A stretch of DNA of 64,000 nucleotides from Halovenus rubra (GTDB lineage: Archaea > Halobacteriota > Halobacteria > Halobacteriales > Haloarculaceae): assembly GCF_026586665.1 (NCBI RefSeq), contig NZ_JAODIY010000011.1, positions 184,533 to 248,532 on the forward strand, written 5' to 3'. The translations under genes were made by a program, and so were the position numbers. Each line of letters begins with the position of its first letter. Position 1 is the first letter of the stretch. The notes beneath the pieces are model-generated. The model did no database searches. It saw nothing but the letters and a program-made list of their open reading frames with translations, and was not told the DNA's origin. Below, piece after piece: positions 7,984 through 16,937 of this stretch.

Positions 7984-10900
7984 TCAACCCCCTTTCGTGT
8001 CTTCTGTACAGTTAGCACTGTATGCTGGGTCAATCGCTCCAACAGAGGGGTAGGTTGGCGAACACTCGGGATTCTCACTATCACGGTCACCGACGCCAAC
8101 ACCCGGCGGCGTGATCACGACGAGTACCGACTGACTGTCGAATGTGATTGCATCGACCGAGCCAAGCGTACGTTCCACACCTCCGATTTCATAGCTGACG
8201 GTGTGGTTCTCACGGACGTAGGTGAGTTGTGGTCCGTCAGCAGGCGTCCCGATAGTAGCGGAAACCTCAAAACGGGCATATTCACCCGCAACATCGATTA
8301 CCCACGCGTTCGTGGTTGCGACCCACTGTCCCGGAATTGGCAGGAGTGGTAAGCCTGCCGGAACCCGTGCAGCACGGTTCACTGTTCTATCAGTATTTCC
8401 CAGCCAACGCTCGCCGACAGCTGTACCGATGGCTTCACCTGCACGAGAAACGCGCTCTTTGACGAGATCTGTCGTAGCCGTTCCAAGTGCTGCCTGAATT
8501 CGCTCGTCGATCTTTTTTGCCTGTTTCGCACTGCCAATTTTGACTGAGCGGCCGCTGGCATGGATAACAGACGATCTGACTGCTGCACCGACAAGTGGCG
8601 TCCACTGGCTACTGTTGTATCGTTCCTCAAAAGCGTTGTACTCGTAATACTCCCCATCAGCAAGCTGTCGGGTTACGTTGTCGACAATATACTCCGTCGC
8701 ATTTCCGCTGCCAACCAGTAGTGCTGCAGTCTCAGTATCGTACGGATTGAGCGAATTATTAACGGCGTCTTCGACTGCCACTCTCGCGTCGGTAACGATT
8801 GATTCGAGCCCGTTGTGTTCGGCTGAGTGGTTGTGACATGTCCTTTTCTCTGATGGTCTGTCGACCGTTACTGAACTGGAAAGGAGACACTCAACCGGGG
8901 CGCTTGGATACAATCGTGTGACGGTATGTGTTGCAACCTCCCGGGAAAACGCGTCGAGAGCCTCATTGACATTTGTTTCGAACGCCTTGATATCATGCTC
9001 AAATGTCTCAAGATCAGAAAGATACGTATCCTGTCGGTTCACGTGCTCTGCCTGTTTGTGAGCATCCACAGCGAGCTCTCCGGCCGCAAGAACGTCGCCA
9101 GCCATTCGGAACGTCACTTCCGCATCAGGTGTAGAAGTCCTTCCAAAAATCGCCGCTATTGCTTTTGTGAGTATCCCGTCAATGACCTTGTCATACGGCA
9201 TTTCAACAGCATTCTCGTTTTTTATTGCCATCGGCGCAAACGTGGTACCCTGATCAACCGCTGGTACGCGTTCAGTATCAACTGTCTGTCCCGCACGCAA
9301 ATACGTCGGTGCGCCCGACACCTCATATGAGATACTGTCAGTTAGTTCGGAAGTGGCGAACGCATCCGGATCTGTCTCCTGCTGTTGGATACCTTGTGTG
9401 AGAAATCGGGTAGCATTCCTAAGGGAATTGTCAATCTTTGCGATTCGATTGTCGAGTTCCGAGGTCGCTGTCTCGTGTGCGGCTGCGAGGTCATTTAGAT
9501 GATTGACAAGAGTGAGGTAGTACTGGTACCGCGTTTCGTAGATTACTTTCTCCCCCACGTTTTCGTACGGTTTTCCTTGTTTATCGATGTACCTGTCTTT
9601 GAGTTCTACAGCCACAGCATCGAGCAACTGACTCGTTGGATTACCTGTAACAATCTCTCGTCGTTCGTATTCAGCAGAGATGTTTGCCGCGATTGCCTGT
9701 AAGTCCACGATATCATCGGTCAATTTAGCGGTGAGTTTAAATTCACTGAGGAATTTATCAGGGTCCAGTTCGACAGTTTTGGTTTTTTCAAATACCCGAT
9801 CAGAAGGTGGATACTCCGCGTAGTTGGCCCGCTCCAGCATACTACTGAGCCACTGTTCGTGCGCCCCCGTGTTGATTCCGCCAAAAAATGCTCTCGTCAC
9901 TTCATCTTTTGCCCCATCGTAGTTGTTGAATTTGCCCCACTTCGAAGGACCAGGGTCGTACTTATGCTCAGAGTCAATCTGACTGGATGGGTTCACCTCG
10001 TCTATTTTCGCGGTGGGACTCACTGACTGCTCACCGACTGTCGTACTAATATCAAGGCTATAGCTGTCGGTATCGCGTTTCTGTATCGTCTCATTTGCTC
10101 CCCGTTTGTGACACGTTCGCTGTGCAGTAACAGCCACAGTGACCTGGGAGTCGTACTCGTAGTACTGATTGTCGTCGTGTTTGAGTTCCTCGCGATTCGT
10201 GGTCGTAACGTAGTGCGAGCCCTCTCGGGAAACGGGTCCGCCACGATATGCACGGGTGCAGTCGATATCGAAATCAAGATAGCCCGAAATATCAATATTG
10301 GCGTCGACAGAGCCTTCTATCGTAAATATCCGCTGAATTGCTTTCTCGAAAGACGCATTAGCTGTTGAGTTACGCATCTCGGTCAGCGGGAGGAACGCAC
10401 TCTCCCCGACTTCGATTGTTTTGGTCTCCTGTAACCGGTTTGGCCCGTCAAACAGGTCGGTGACTGTGGGTGTTTGAGGTTTATTATCGGTTGTCTGGGC
10501 AAGCAGTGATTGTGCGCCGTCACAGAGGTTACCGATGCCGCTGGGCGTATCAATTGTCTGGGAGCGGCTGGTTTTGTTCCGAGCTCGTTCAAATGGGAAC
10601 GCAGCGCTGTTTGTGTTATTTTGTTCCCCAGTATACACGTCAGCTGTTGCCTTGCCGTCTTTCAGTGCCATACAGGCCCAACCAAGACGGACCGCATTCT
10701 TGAGATCGGGGTCGGCAGCGCCGAAGACATCTTGCTGGGTTCGATAGAGTGCTGAGTTCGCTGACGGTTCGATATGCCGATTAGCTAACACTTCCGCAAT
10801 TGGAGCCTGATAGTTCTGTGCCCAGCCACGCGCCCAACCAATTGCGTACGTCCGGGCGTTAAACCGCTGTTTGAACCCCTGTTCGGTTACAGCTGCTTTA

Positions 10901-11541
10901 TCGATTGCGTGCTGGTAGGTGGAGACTTTTTTGTGCAGTTCCAAGACCGGTGTGAGAACAGTCACTTCAATAGTCAGCTCGCGCTGTTCAATAACCTCAC
11001 CGGCGTACGTCGCGGTGATTGTGACATTCGAGAGCCTGACTGTAAGCTCGGTCCCATTGTCTGTGATATTGACCCGGCGAATCGCTGCCCCGAATTCGTC
11101 TGGATTGTTGACTGCTGGCAGAGTTACATGTGTCGTCACTTGTCTCTCTTCTTGTCCAGCAATGCCCAAGTCCTGTTTTACTTCCATATAAATAAGGCCC
11201 CGAAGATAATTCTCGAATGGATTGCCCGAAAACGCACCGCTCGACCGGGTAAGTATGTTACCCCACGGAGAATCTGCAGTACTAGTCAACGGTTCCGCCG
11301 CCGCCATCTCAGCTGCCCGCTGTGTACTGTCACGGATAACCGTCTGCATCGTCGCTTCAGTCCGATCAAGAGCAAGGGTCGCGTCTACATCAGTGTCCGG
11401 TTCCGCTCTCGTGTCGATATACCCGACGATGAGCAGACTCGAAATGAGGAGGAACGCACCAATCACCGCTAGTGGGACCATCGCTCGTTCACTGCTTGTC
11501 AACTGCCCGATTTTTCGTGGTATTGAATTATCGTTAGTCAT
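7984..11541 (-). CDS. Very large secreted, membrane-anchored protein (DUF7286-like)
   Basis: An 1185-residue protein with one membrane helix near the N-terminus (about 21-43, AMVPLAVIGAFLLISSLLIV) and the rest predicted outside the cell. The outside part has many N-x-S/T sequons and few cysteines. It matches the pattern of the haloarchaeal DUF7286 family, which accompanies pilus-like clusters; that number is from memory. Its ATG overlaps the stop of the gene before it by 4 bases, so the two are probably translated together. Given its size and context it may be a tip, adhesin or scaffold of a surface structure, but no enzymatic motif supports a specific job. Confidence 0.75.
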   Translation of the reverse strand: MTNDNSIPRKIGQLTSSERAMVPLAVIGAFLLISSLLIVGYIDTRAEPDTDVDATLALDRTEATMQTVIRDSTQRAAEMAAAEPLTSTADSPWGNILTRSSGAFSGNPFENYLRGLIYMEVKQDLGIAGQEERQVTTHVTLPAVNNPDEFGAAIRRVNITDNGTELTVRLSNVTITATYAGEVIEQRELTIEVTVLTPVLELHKKVSTYQHAIDKAAVTEQGFKQRFNARTYAIGWARGWAQNYQAPIAEVLANRHIEPSANSALYRTQQDVFGAADPDLKNAVRLGWACMALKDGKATADVYTGEQNNTNSAAFPFERARNKTSRSQTIDTPSGIGNLCDGAQSLLAQTTDNKPQTPTVTDLFDGPNRLQETKTIEVGESAFLPLTEMRNSTANASFEKAIQRIFTIEGSVDANIDISGYLDFDIDCTRAYRGGPVSREGSHYVTTTNREELKHDDNQYYEYDSQVTVAVTAQRTCHKRGANETIQKRDTDSYSLDISTTVGEQSVSPTAKIDEVNPSSQIDSEHKYDPGPSKWGKFNNYDGAKDEVTRAFFGGINTGAHEQWLSSMLERANYAEYPPSDRVFEKTKTVELDPDKFLSEFKLTAKLTDDIVDLQAIAANISAEYERREIVTGNPTSQLLDAVAVELKDRYIDKQGKPYENVGEKVIYETRYQYYLTLVNHLNDLAAAHETATSELDNRIAKIDNSLRNATRFLTQGIQQQETDPDAFATSELTDSISYEVSGAPTYLRAGQTVDTERVPAVDQGTTFAPMAIKNENAVEMPYDKVIDGILTKAIAAIFGRTSTPDAEVTFRMAGDVLAAGELAVDAHKQAEHVNRQDTYLSDLETFEHDIKAFETNVNEALDAFSREVATHTVTRLYPSAPVECLLSSSVTVDRPSEKRTCHNHSAEHNGLESIVTDARVAVEDAVNNSLNPYDTETAALLVGSGNATEYIVDNVTRQLADGEYYEYNAFEERYNSSQWTPLVGAAVRSSVIHASGRSVKIGSAKQAKKIDERIQAALGTATTDLVKERVSRAGEAIGTAVGERWLGNTDRTVNRAARVPAGLPLLPIPGQWVATTNAWVIDVAGEYARFEVSATIGTPADGPQLTYVRENHTVSYEIGGVERTLGSVDAITFDSQSVLVVITPPGVGVGDRDSENPECSPTYPSVGAIDPAYSANCTEDTKGG

Positions 11542-12470
11542 GTCCAGGTATTGACTGTTAATGTGACAGTTCCTGTTGAGACGTGTTTTGCAGCCTCCAT
11601 CGCGTTTTCATAGCGGTTGCCATGGAGGGACTGAAGCTGTGATTTGAATATCGCTGTGAGACGCTGGCTGAGATACGCGTTCGCAGCGCCAGCATCTGCA
11701 TGAGAGGGGTTGAGCCAATCGTGTTCCGCAAAAACAGACGGGTCACCGTCACTCACTGTTGCCAGCCGCTTGTACCGGTATCGAGTAAGCTGGGAATCGA
11801 CACCGGTTCGCTCTAGCGCTAGCTGTGTTTCACGTTCGGGAAAGTAGCCCGAAATAGTCGCATTAGCGACCGCCCGAGCGACAGCATCGTAGGCCTGTGG
11901 TCCAGTAACTGCCTCGATGGCTGCCTGACGGGCATCAGGTATTCCGCTCGGCACTGCAATTGTTGTCGTGCTCACGTCAGCCCCGGGTGGTGGCTGCTCA
12001 CCCAGCAACGCATCTCCCTGCATCACAGCACCGCCAAACGGTGTCCAAACTGCTGAGACACCCATCTCAAACCGGGAACCGACCAGCCGAGTCTGAAGCG
12101 CCTCCTCAACGGCACGCTCGTAGTCGCCCACCCCCTTCAAGAGCTGTTGCCCGCCAATACTACTGTTTGCCACTGCGATATCCGCAATCAGTGACGCGAC
12201 TGGTTCGTGTGCGACGCGTTCAACGGCGTCGTCATCGGTGGAATTTATCGTCGACTGGGTTTCGTAATGTCGATCCATAGCTGGCAAAAGCGTGTAAGAG
12301 ACGTTCATCGTCGACGCGGCAATGGTTTGAACGCTGTATTCCGTCTGTTGTGGATTATGTTTAGTTGCGTTACCCCCCGCAAAGGCAGCGAGAACACCGA
12401 CCGCGGCGACAACAAGAACAAGCGCCAAGCTCACGTCGGCAACCGTACTAATGCCTCTGTTAGGCCTCAT
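11538..12470 (-). CDS. Pilin-like secreted protein (DUF7284-like)
   Basis: A 310-residue protein opening MRPNRGISTVADVSLALVL, with a hydrophobic helix to about residue 30. This resembles a class III (type IV pilin) signal with possible cleavage after NRG, although the usual Glu is not at the classic place. The body is polar and probably outside the cell. The frame is open far upstream (to 12761), but ATG 12470 gives the pilin-like start and an 11-base overlap with the previous gene. At its 3' end it overlaps the next start by 4 bases, so it is in an operon with the genes on either side. Family number is from memory; function unknown. Confidence 0.75.
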   Translation of the reverse strand: MRPNRGISTVADVSLALVLVVAAVGVLAAFAGGNATKHNPQQTEYSVQTIAASTMNVSYTLLPAMDRHYETQSTINSTDDDAVERVAHEPVASLIADIAVANSSIGGQQLLKGVGDYERAVEEALQTRLVGSRFEMGVSAVWTPFGGAVMQGDALLGEQPPPGADVSTTTIAVPSGIPDARQAAIEAVTGPQAYDAVARAVANATISGYFPERETQLALERTGVDSQLTRYRYKRLATVSDGDPSVFAEHDWLNPSHADAGAANAYLSQRLTAIFKSQLQSLHGNRYENAMEAAKHVSTGTVTLTVNTWT

Positions 12471-12939
12471 CCGAAACCACCACCGTGAGCGTCCCTGGCC
12501 GTATATCGCCGGTCTGATACTGTATCGGAATTGGACGGCTGAACGTCTCGCCGTCTGGAAGAGACATTGTCGATTGAACTGCGCCGTGGTCATCGAACCC
12601 TGCCCGCCCTCTCTCGACGAGATACCCCTGTGGCCCGAGGAATGTAATGTTGACTGTGACATGCTGACCCTGTGGCAGGTCTGTGGGGCCAATTGCTGTC
12701 GACAGGTTGGCATCAGCCGGGTAGATTCCGTCTTCACTGATGGCCTCCCAGATTCGTTCACCAGTTACCTCGGCGAGTTCCCGGTCACTGTGTAGTTCTG
12801 GAACCACTCCCATCACAACGGTCGCATACACTGAAACAGCAAGGCAAAACAGTGAAACGGCGACAAGAGCTGCCAGTGGCTCTGTTTGGCCGCGTCCAAC
12901 CGACTGAGACCGGCTCTTATGTATCTGAGATAGGGCCAT
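12460..12939 (-). CDS. Pilin-like protein (DUF7285-like), first gene of the coupled operon
   Basis: A 159-residue protein with a strong type IV pilin-like N-terminus: SVGRG, then QTEPLAALVAVSLFCLAVSV. Gly-Arg-Gly before the cut and Glu at +3 are as expected for prepilin peptidase PibD substrates. The rest is a small beta-rich outer domain. ATG 12939 is chosen because it puts the pilin motif about 15 residues in; the frame extends upstream to 13188 without family features. TATA-like ACATTTATG lies about 45 bases upstream and an inverted repeat about 80 bases upstream. The downstream gene overlaps it by 11 bases. Confidence 0.72.
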   Translation of the reverse strand: MALSQIHKSRSQSVGRGQTEPLAALVAVSLFCLAVSVYATVVMGVVPELHSDRELAEVTGERIWEAISEDGIYPADANLSTAIGPTDLPQGQHVTVNITFLGPQGYLVERGRAGFDDHGAVQSTMSLPDGETFSRPIPIQYQTGDIRPGTLTVVVSDEA

Positions 12940-13354
12940 CTCGGAACTCAACACGGACTGGTCCCATGTTGGTACATAAATGTAAGTATCGCTGACTATG
13001 CTGGCCGCCACGGACCATTTGCCTGTGACAGGCAAATAGAAGGCACAACAAAGGCCAACAGTATCCAAGTATAGCTTGTTGAGTGGACCTACTCGGACAA
13101 CCAACAAAACTTGATTATCCTCATGTACGCGGCAATAGATAGCGAGCAGTATTGTGGAAATATGCGCACAGTCGCGTCGTTTACCCACAACCCACGTGAG
13201 AGCACAGCGGCTGTCGATGTTCTGTTACCACCGAAACGCAAATAATCTGTGAATGGTCGGCAATGAAGCGGTATAGGCGCAGTACACAGCAGAAGCCACG
13301 CGGATTACCAACCGTCACGAACTTGACAACGCTCTGTAGACACGCCATCCAGAA
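12940..13354. other. Gene-free gap inside the pilus-like cluster
   Basis: These 415 bases separate the DUF7285-like gene from the DUF7311-like gene. No coding frame with family features is seen on either strand. The gap holds a probable minus-strand promoter near 12975 and the inverted repeat at 13017-13037. In clusters of this type known to me, the secretion ATPase and GspF/PilC-like genes would sit about here, so this may be the scar of a deletion. Confidence 0.4.
13017..13037. repeat. Perfect inverted repeat, possible operator
   Basis: ATTTGCCTG, a 3-base centre TGA, then CAGGCAAAT: a 9+9 perfect palindrome in a gene-free gap, about 80 bases before the DUF7285-like start and upstream of its TATA-like box. 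The position suits an activator or repressor site. A hairpin is also possible. Confidence 0.5.
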
Positions 13355-13831
13355 TCACGGTTCGTCCTGCAAGCCAATCCTCACCTGGACAACAGGTTTA
13401 TGCCCACTATCGGAGACGAGTTCGAGAACAAGAGTCAGAGAGGAGCTCCCGCTTATGTCGAGCGTCGCTGTGTCGTCTGCCGCGTTCACGAGCGGGACAT
13501 CGAGGAATACTGTATTAGTCGGTCGTCCATCTATCTTGTATCGAACGGCAGTCCAGTTGGACTCAGTAACCGGTTCAAATCGGAGGGTCTCGATATCTTC
13601 GGTAGTAAATCCGCCAGGCGGAATCTCAATGTCGAGAACACGGCGTGGCGGCGGGATGTCACCCGAAACAGGATCGTCATAGGCCAGCAGTGATACCGCA
13701 GCACGCTCGATATCGGTGATTGCACCCTCGACTTGTGTTTCAGTGCGGACCACAGCAACCTCTTGAACTGCAATGAGCCCGATACCAAGCAATGCTGTCG
13801 TCAACAGGACCGCAAGCACATACCGGATCAT
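13355..13831 (-). CDS. Pseudopilin-like membrane protein (DUF7311-like)
   Basis: A 158-residue protein whose membrane helix starts almost at residue 1 (IRYVLAVLLTTALLGIGLIA), followed by an amphipathic continuation with ETQVEGAITDIERAA, then a beta-rich outer domain. The layout is that of a type IV or type II pseudopilin without a leader. It resembles haloarchaeal DUF7311 proteins, which sit beside type II/IV secretion ATPase genes (family number from memory). Here the next gene in its direction is 415 bases away and is not an ATPase. It diverges from the HerA-like ATPase gene 98 bases away. Confidence 0.68.
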   Translation of the reverse strand: MIRYVLAVLLTTALLGIGLIAVQEVAVVRTETQVEGAITDIERAAVSLLAYDDPVSGDIPPPRRVLDIEIPPGGFTTEDIETLRFEPVTESNWTAVRYKIDGRPTNTVFLDVPLVNAADDTATLDISGSSSLTLVLELVSDSGHKPVVQVRIGLQDEP

Positions 13832-13897
13832 CCAGACAAGGTGGCTTTGCCATCATACCTAAACATCGGGACGACCGTCAGAGCCAGAGCGACCGGA

Positions 13898-13904
13898 TAT
13901 TTAT
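13898..13904 (+). promoter_or_regulatory. TATA box of the HerA-like ATPase gene
   Basis: TATTTAT lies 26-32 bases before the ATG at 13930, fitting a leaderless or nearly leaderless transcript. Confidence 0.5.
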
Positions 13905-13929
13905 CTATCAACGGGCGACCAGCGCCAGC

Positions 13930-14985
13930 ATGGCGTTCGTTATTGGACGAGAGACAAATAGAGACGAGAGCGGACCGACAGGACGACTCGGCAGCTACAG
14001 AGCTCTTGATGGGAGCGACGGTGCGAGTCTTCGTCTTGACGTCGATACCCCCCACGCGATTCTCGTCGTCGGGAAGCGCGGGTACGGCAAGTCGTACACG
14101 CTAGGGGTCATCGCCGAGGAGCTTGCGTGTACAGGGGGTGTTGCACCGATACTGATCGATCCGATGGGAGTATTCGATACACTTACCGACCAGGTCAAAA
14201 GCGAGTCAGTTCCCGCAGAAGTTATCCAGAACCCCACTGTTATGCCAGACGTACTCGACCCGAAGTCGTGGTGCTCGCTGCTCGGGCTTTCTCCCGAAAG
14301 TGGTGCTGGTGGATTGGTCTGGAAGGCTGCACAGGAATCTACAACGGTCGAAGGGATGAAAGCGAACGTCCGCGAGGCGACCGCAGCCGACCGAGACGTT
14401 CGTAGTGCACACAACCATCTGTCACTGGCTGACTCGTGGGATGTCTTCGACAGTGACGGACTGAATGCCGATACCCTTTCAACTGGCAAGGTAACCGTGG
14501 TCGACGTATCGGGCCACGATGACGCACCGATGAATGCAATCTGCCGTGGCGTTGGCAACGCGTTGTACCGGGCTCGTCTCTCAAATACTATCGACCGTCT
14601 TCCTTGGCTACTCGTTGATGAAGCACACGCCTTCTTTGGAGGTGTTGCAAACGAAACATTACAGTTACTTCTCACCCGTGGCCGTGCCCCGGGTGTGAGC
14701 CTTGTCACTGCAACCCAGCGTCCGAGCGCGATTCCAGCAGTTGGGATTTCACAGTCAGATATACTCATTTCCCATCGTCTCACCGCACAGTCTGACCTCG
14801 CAGCACTCGAATCGGCCAAGCCAACCTATTTGCAGGGTGAGTTCGGTGAACGGATGCCAACCACACCAGGGGATGTCGTTATCATCGACGACGCAACAGA
14901 AACTGTACATGGAGCACGGATTCGAAACCGGAAGACATCCCACGGCGGTAAGAGCCCTCGCGCCAGCACCGCAATGCGCAACTGA
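13930..14985 (+). CDS. HerA/FtsK-like P-loop ATPase
   Basis: A 351-residue ATPase of the HerA/VirB4/FtsK superfamily. A Walker A is visible at about residues 51-58 (GKRGYGKS), a Walker B as WLLVDEAHAFFG, and an ATQRPS segment that fits the motif after Walker B in this superfamily. These proteins pump DNA or protein through rings. ATG 13930 is supported by the TATA box upstream; the frame is open to 13792, but that would run into the DUF7311-like gene. The gene diverges from the pilus-like cluster, which suggests but does not prove a shared job. There is no membrane helix. Confidence 0.82.
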   Translation: MAFVIGRETNRDESGPTGRLGSYRALDGSDGASLRLDVDTPHAILVVGKRGYGKSYTLGVIAEELACTGGVAPILIDPMGVFDTLTDQVKSESVPAEVIQNPTVMPDVLDPKSWCSLLGLSPESGAGGLVWKAAQESTTVEGMKANVREATAADRDVRSAHNHLSLADSWDVFDSDGLNADTLSTGKVTVVDVSGHDDAPMNAICRGVGNALYRARLSNTIDRLPWLLVDEAHAFFGGVANETLQLLLTRGRAPGVSLVTATQRPSAIPAVGISQSDILISHRLTAQSDLAALESAKPTYLQGEFGERMPTTPGDVVIIDDATETVHGARIRNRKTSHGGKSPRASTAMRN

Positions 14986-15012
14986 TAGAAGAGTCGAGCC
15001 GAACACCCCGAT

Positions 15013-15570
15013 ATGCAATCGTACGCTCGCGAGCACGTGCGTGGGCTAGCGGCTGTCCTGTCCGCTCTCTCGCTCGCGCTCGTCTTTGGTGCTGTGGGCG
15101 GTTACGTCCCGGATGGGCTGTTGCCGCGGCTCGATCCATTAGTTGAGATGATTCCACACATTAACGTGGTCATCAGTGCGACCGCTATCGGGACAATTCT
15201 CCGAGGAGTCCGGGCCATTCGACGCCGCGATATCAAGACACACCGACAGTCTATGCTTGCTAGCGCGGCCCTGTTCGCGCTCTTTTTACTGTTGTACCTC
15301 TACCGTATCTCTCTGACCGGTCCAACCGAGTTTGGGGGACCTGATATCGTCTACCAGTTCATCTATCTGCCGATGCTGGCGATACACATTCTGTTCGCAA
15401 TTATCGCTGTGCCACTGGTCTACTACGCCCTCCTTTTAGCGACGACACACTCACTATCCGAGCTGCCGGGAACGGGACATGCCCGCATCGGCCGCGTGGC
15501 GGCAACCCTCTGGCTCGTCTCGTTTGCGCTCGGTATTTGTGTGTGGCTCATGATTCACATCCTGTTTTGA
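15013..15570 (+). CDS. DUF420 family membrane protein (CtaM/YozB-like)
   Basis: A 185-residue protein with five predicted membrane helices. The motif around MIPHINVVISATA, the RRRDIKTHRQSM loop and histidines near YLPMLAIHI fit the DUF420 family. A bacterial member, CtaM, helps assemble haem-copper oxidases, so a role in terminal oxidase maturation is reasonable. No oxidase gene is nearby. It follows the HerA-like ATPase by 27 bases and may be read through from it. Confidence 0.82.
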   Translation: MQSYAREHVRGLAAVLSALSLALVFGAVGGYVPDGLLPRLDPLVEMIPHINVVISATAIGTILRGVRAIRRRDIKTHRQSMLASAALFALFLLLYLYRISLTGPTEFGGPDIVYQFIYLPMLAIHILFAIIAVPLVYYALLLATTHSLSELPGTGHARIGRVAATLWLVSFALGICVWLMIHILF

Positions 15571-15631
15571 CGCCTCGTTGCGGTCATCGGTTTTGCTGAC
15601 TGCTGCTATTCCAGTGCTGTCTCGTCGTGAG

Positions 15632-16354
15632 CTACTGGTCATCCGCATACAGTGCTCGTCCAAAAAACACAAGCAGGCCGCCAGCCCCACCAAAGAAAAG
15701 CGGATAGATCGCACCTGCAAGAATGACGGCCCGTCCAAACGCCGGCCCGACTTCAAGGAGCAGGGCCTCACCGAAAACAGTAATCTCAAACGTGGCGATG
15801 GACGCGATGGCGGCGACGCCTGGAAAGTAACCAAGAGCAACAGTCATACCAGCAGTTGCCGCACTCCCGGGACTCCTCGAAACACGGCGTGCAGTCACAA
15901 AAGCTCCGGCCACCACGAGCAAAGCTGGCAGAAGAAATTGGAGGTTCGACGCTGTTGGTAGTAACGTTTCGACGTACTCACTCGTCCAGCTTGCAGCACC
16001 AAAGAGATCGCCAACAGCCGCTGAGACGGGGACCTGATGGTTTTCGAAGAACTCCCAGCTCAGAAAATAATACCAGTCAGGAATGACGTCTGACGCCACC
16101 GCACCAGCGATGCCCTCGGCATCGCGAACCGCCATAACACGGTCGCGGCTCCCGCGGACATCCGAGAAGAGGAACGTGGCAAGAAGTCCGAAACCAAGGG
16201 TGACGAGGCCGGCGATGAACCCAGCAACGGGGTCCGTCCAGTCCCGAGGTGGTCGGGATACCTGCTCCTCAGCGTCTGGAAGTGCGGTCCCACAGTTAGA
16301 ACAGTTGCCGGTCATCCCGGCCGTCGCTGTTCCACACTCTGGACAGTGTGACAT
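15632..16354 (-). CDS. Zinc-ribbon membrane protein of unknown function
   Basis: A 240-residue protein starting MSHCPECGTATAG, with a second CSNCG pair that completes a four-cysteine zinc ribbon in the first 25 residues. A linker follows, then about four hydrophobic segments (GFIAGLVTLGFGLLATF, LLPALLVVAGAFV and two near the C-terminus). This is a common haloarchaeal plan with no assigned role. ATG 16354 is chosen rather than 16396 because the ribbon then starts the protein. It diverges from rpsL. Confidence 0.72.
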   Translation of the reverse strand: MSHCPECGTATAGMTGNCSNCGTALPDAEEQVSRPPRDWTDPVAGFIAGLVTLGFGLLATFLFSDVRGSRDRVMAVRDAEGIAGAVASDVIPDWYYFLSWEFFENHQVPVSAAVGDLFGAASWTSEYVETLLPTASNLQFLLPALLVVAGAFVTARRVSRSPGSAATAGMTVALGYFPGVAAIASIATFEITVFGEALLLEVGPAFGRAVILAGAIYPLFFGGAGGLLVFFGRALYADDQ

Positions 16355-16506
16355 ACCTTCGGTACCGCCCCAACAAACAAGAACATACCGCCCCAAAGAA
16401 ATTCCGGCAGAGATTGTTACTAATCCGTGTGTTATGCTGACACGGCTGCTTTCTGGCGGGCGAAAAGGAGAGTGTTAAGTAGCTTCACCAAGTATCGTAT
16501 CGCACT

Positions 16507-16935
16507 ATGGCAAACGGCAAGTACGCCGCGCGCAAGCTGAAGAAAGACCGCCAGAAAAACCGGTGGTCTGACTCAGATTATGCGCGACGGGAGCGGGGTC
16601 TCCGCGAAAAGGCGGACCCTCTCGAAGGCGCACCGCAGGCACGTGGCATCGTCCTTGAAAAGATCGGTATCGAAGCGAAACAGCCCAACTCTGCAATCCG
16701 GAAATGTGTTGGTGTTCAGCTTATCAAAAACGGGAAGCAGGTTACCGCCTTCTGTCCCGGTGACGGCGCAATTTCGTTCATCGACGAGCACGACGAAGTC
16801 ACCATCGCCGGTATCGGTGGCGCAAAGGGTGGTGCAATGGGTGACATCGGTGGCGTCCGCTACAAAGTCGAGAAAGTAAACGGCGTGTCACTAATTGAAT
16901 TGGTTCGTGGAAACGCGGAGAAACCTGTCCGATAA
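16507..16935 (+). CDS. rpsL: 30S ribosomal protein S12
   Basis: A 142-residue archaeal S12 (uS12), part of the decoding centre. The conserved [13 protein letters not shown] and [18 protein letters not shown] segments are plain, and the length is normal for archaea. ATG 16507 is in the right place; GTTAAGTA about 30 bases upstream may be its TATA box. It is followed by rpsG after 2 bases. The usual upstream neighbours (RNA polymerase subunits, nusA) are absent. Confidence 0.97.
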   Translation: MANGKYAARKLKKDRQKNRWSDSDYARRERGLREKADPLEGAPQARGIVLEKIGIEAKQPNSAIRKCVGVQLIKNGKQVTAFCPGDGAISFIDEHDEVTIAGIGGAKGGAMGDIGGVRYKVEKVNGVSLIELVRGNAEKPVR

Positions 16936-16937
16936 TT

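Noticed and set aside
13995-14819. 274-residue minus-strand open frame across the HerA-like ATPase gene
   Set aside because: It is a shadow of the ATPase gene, Ser/Thr/Arg-rich and without structure.
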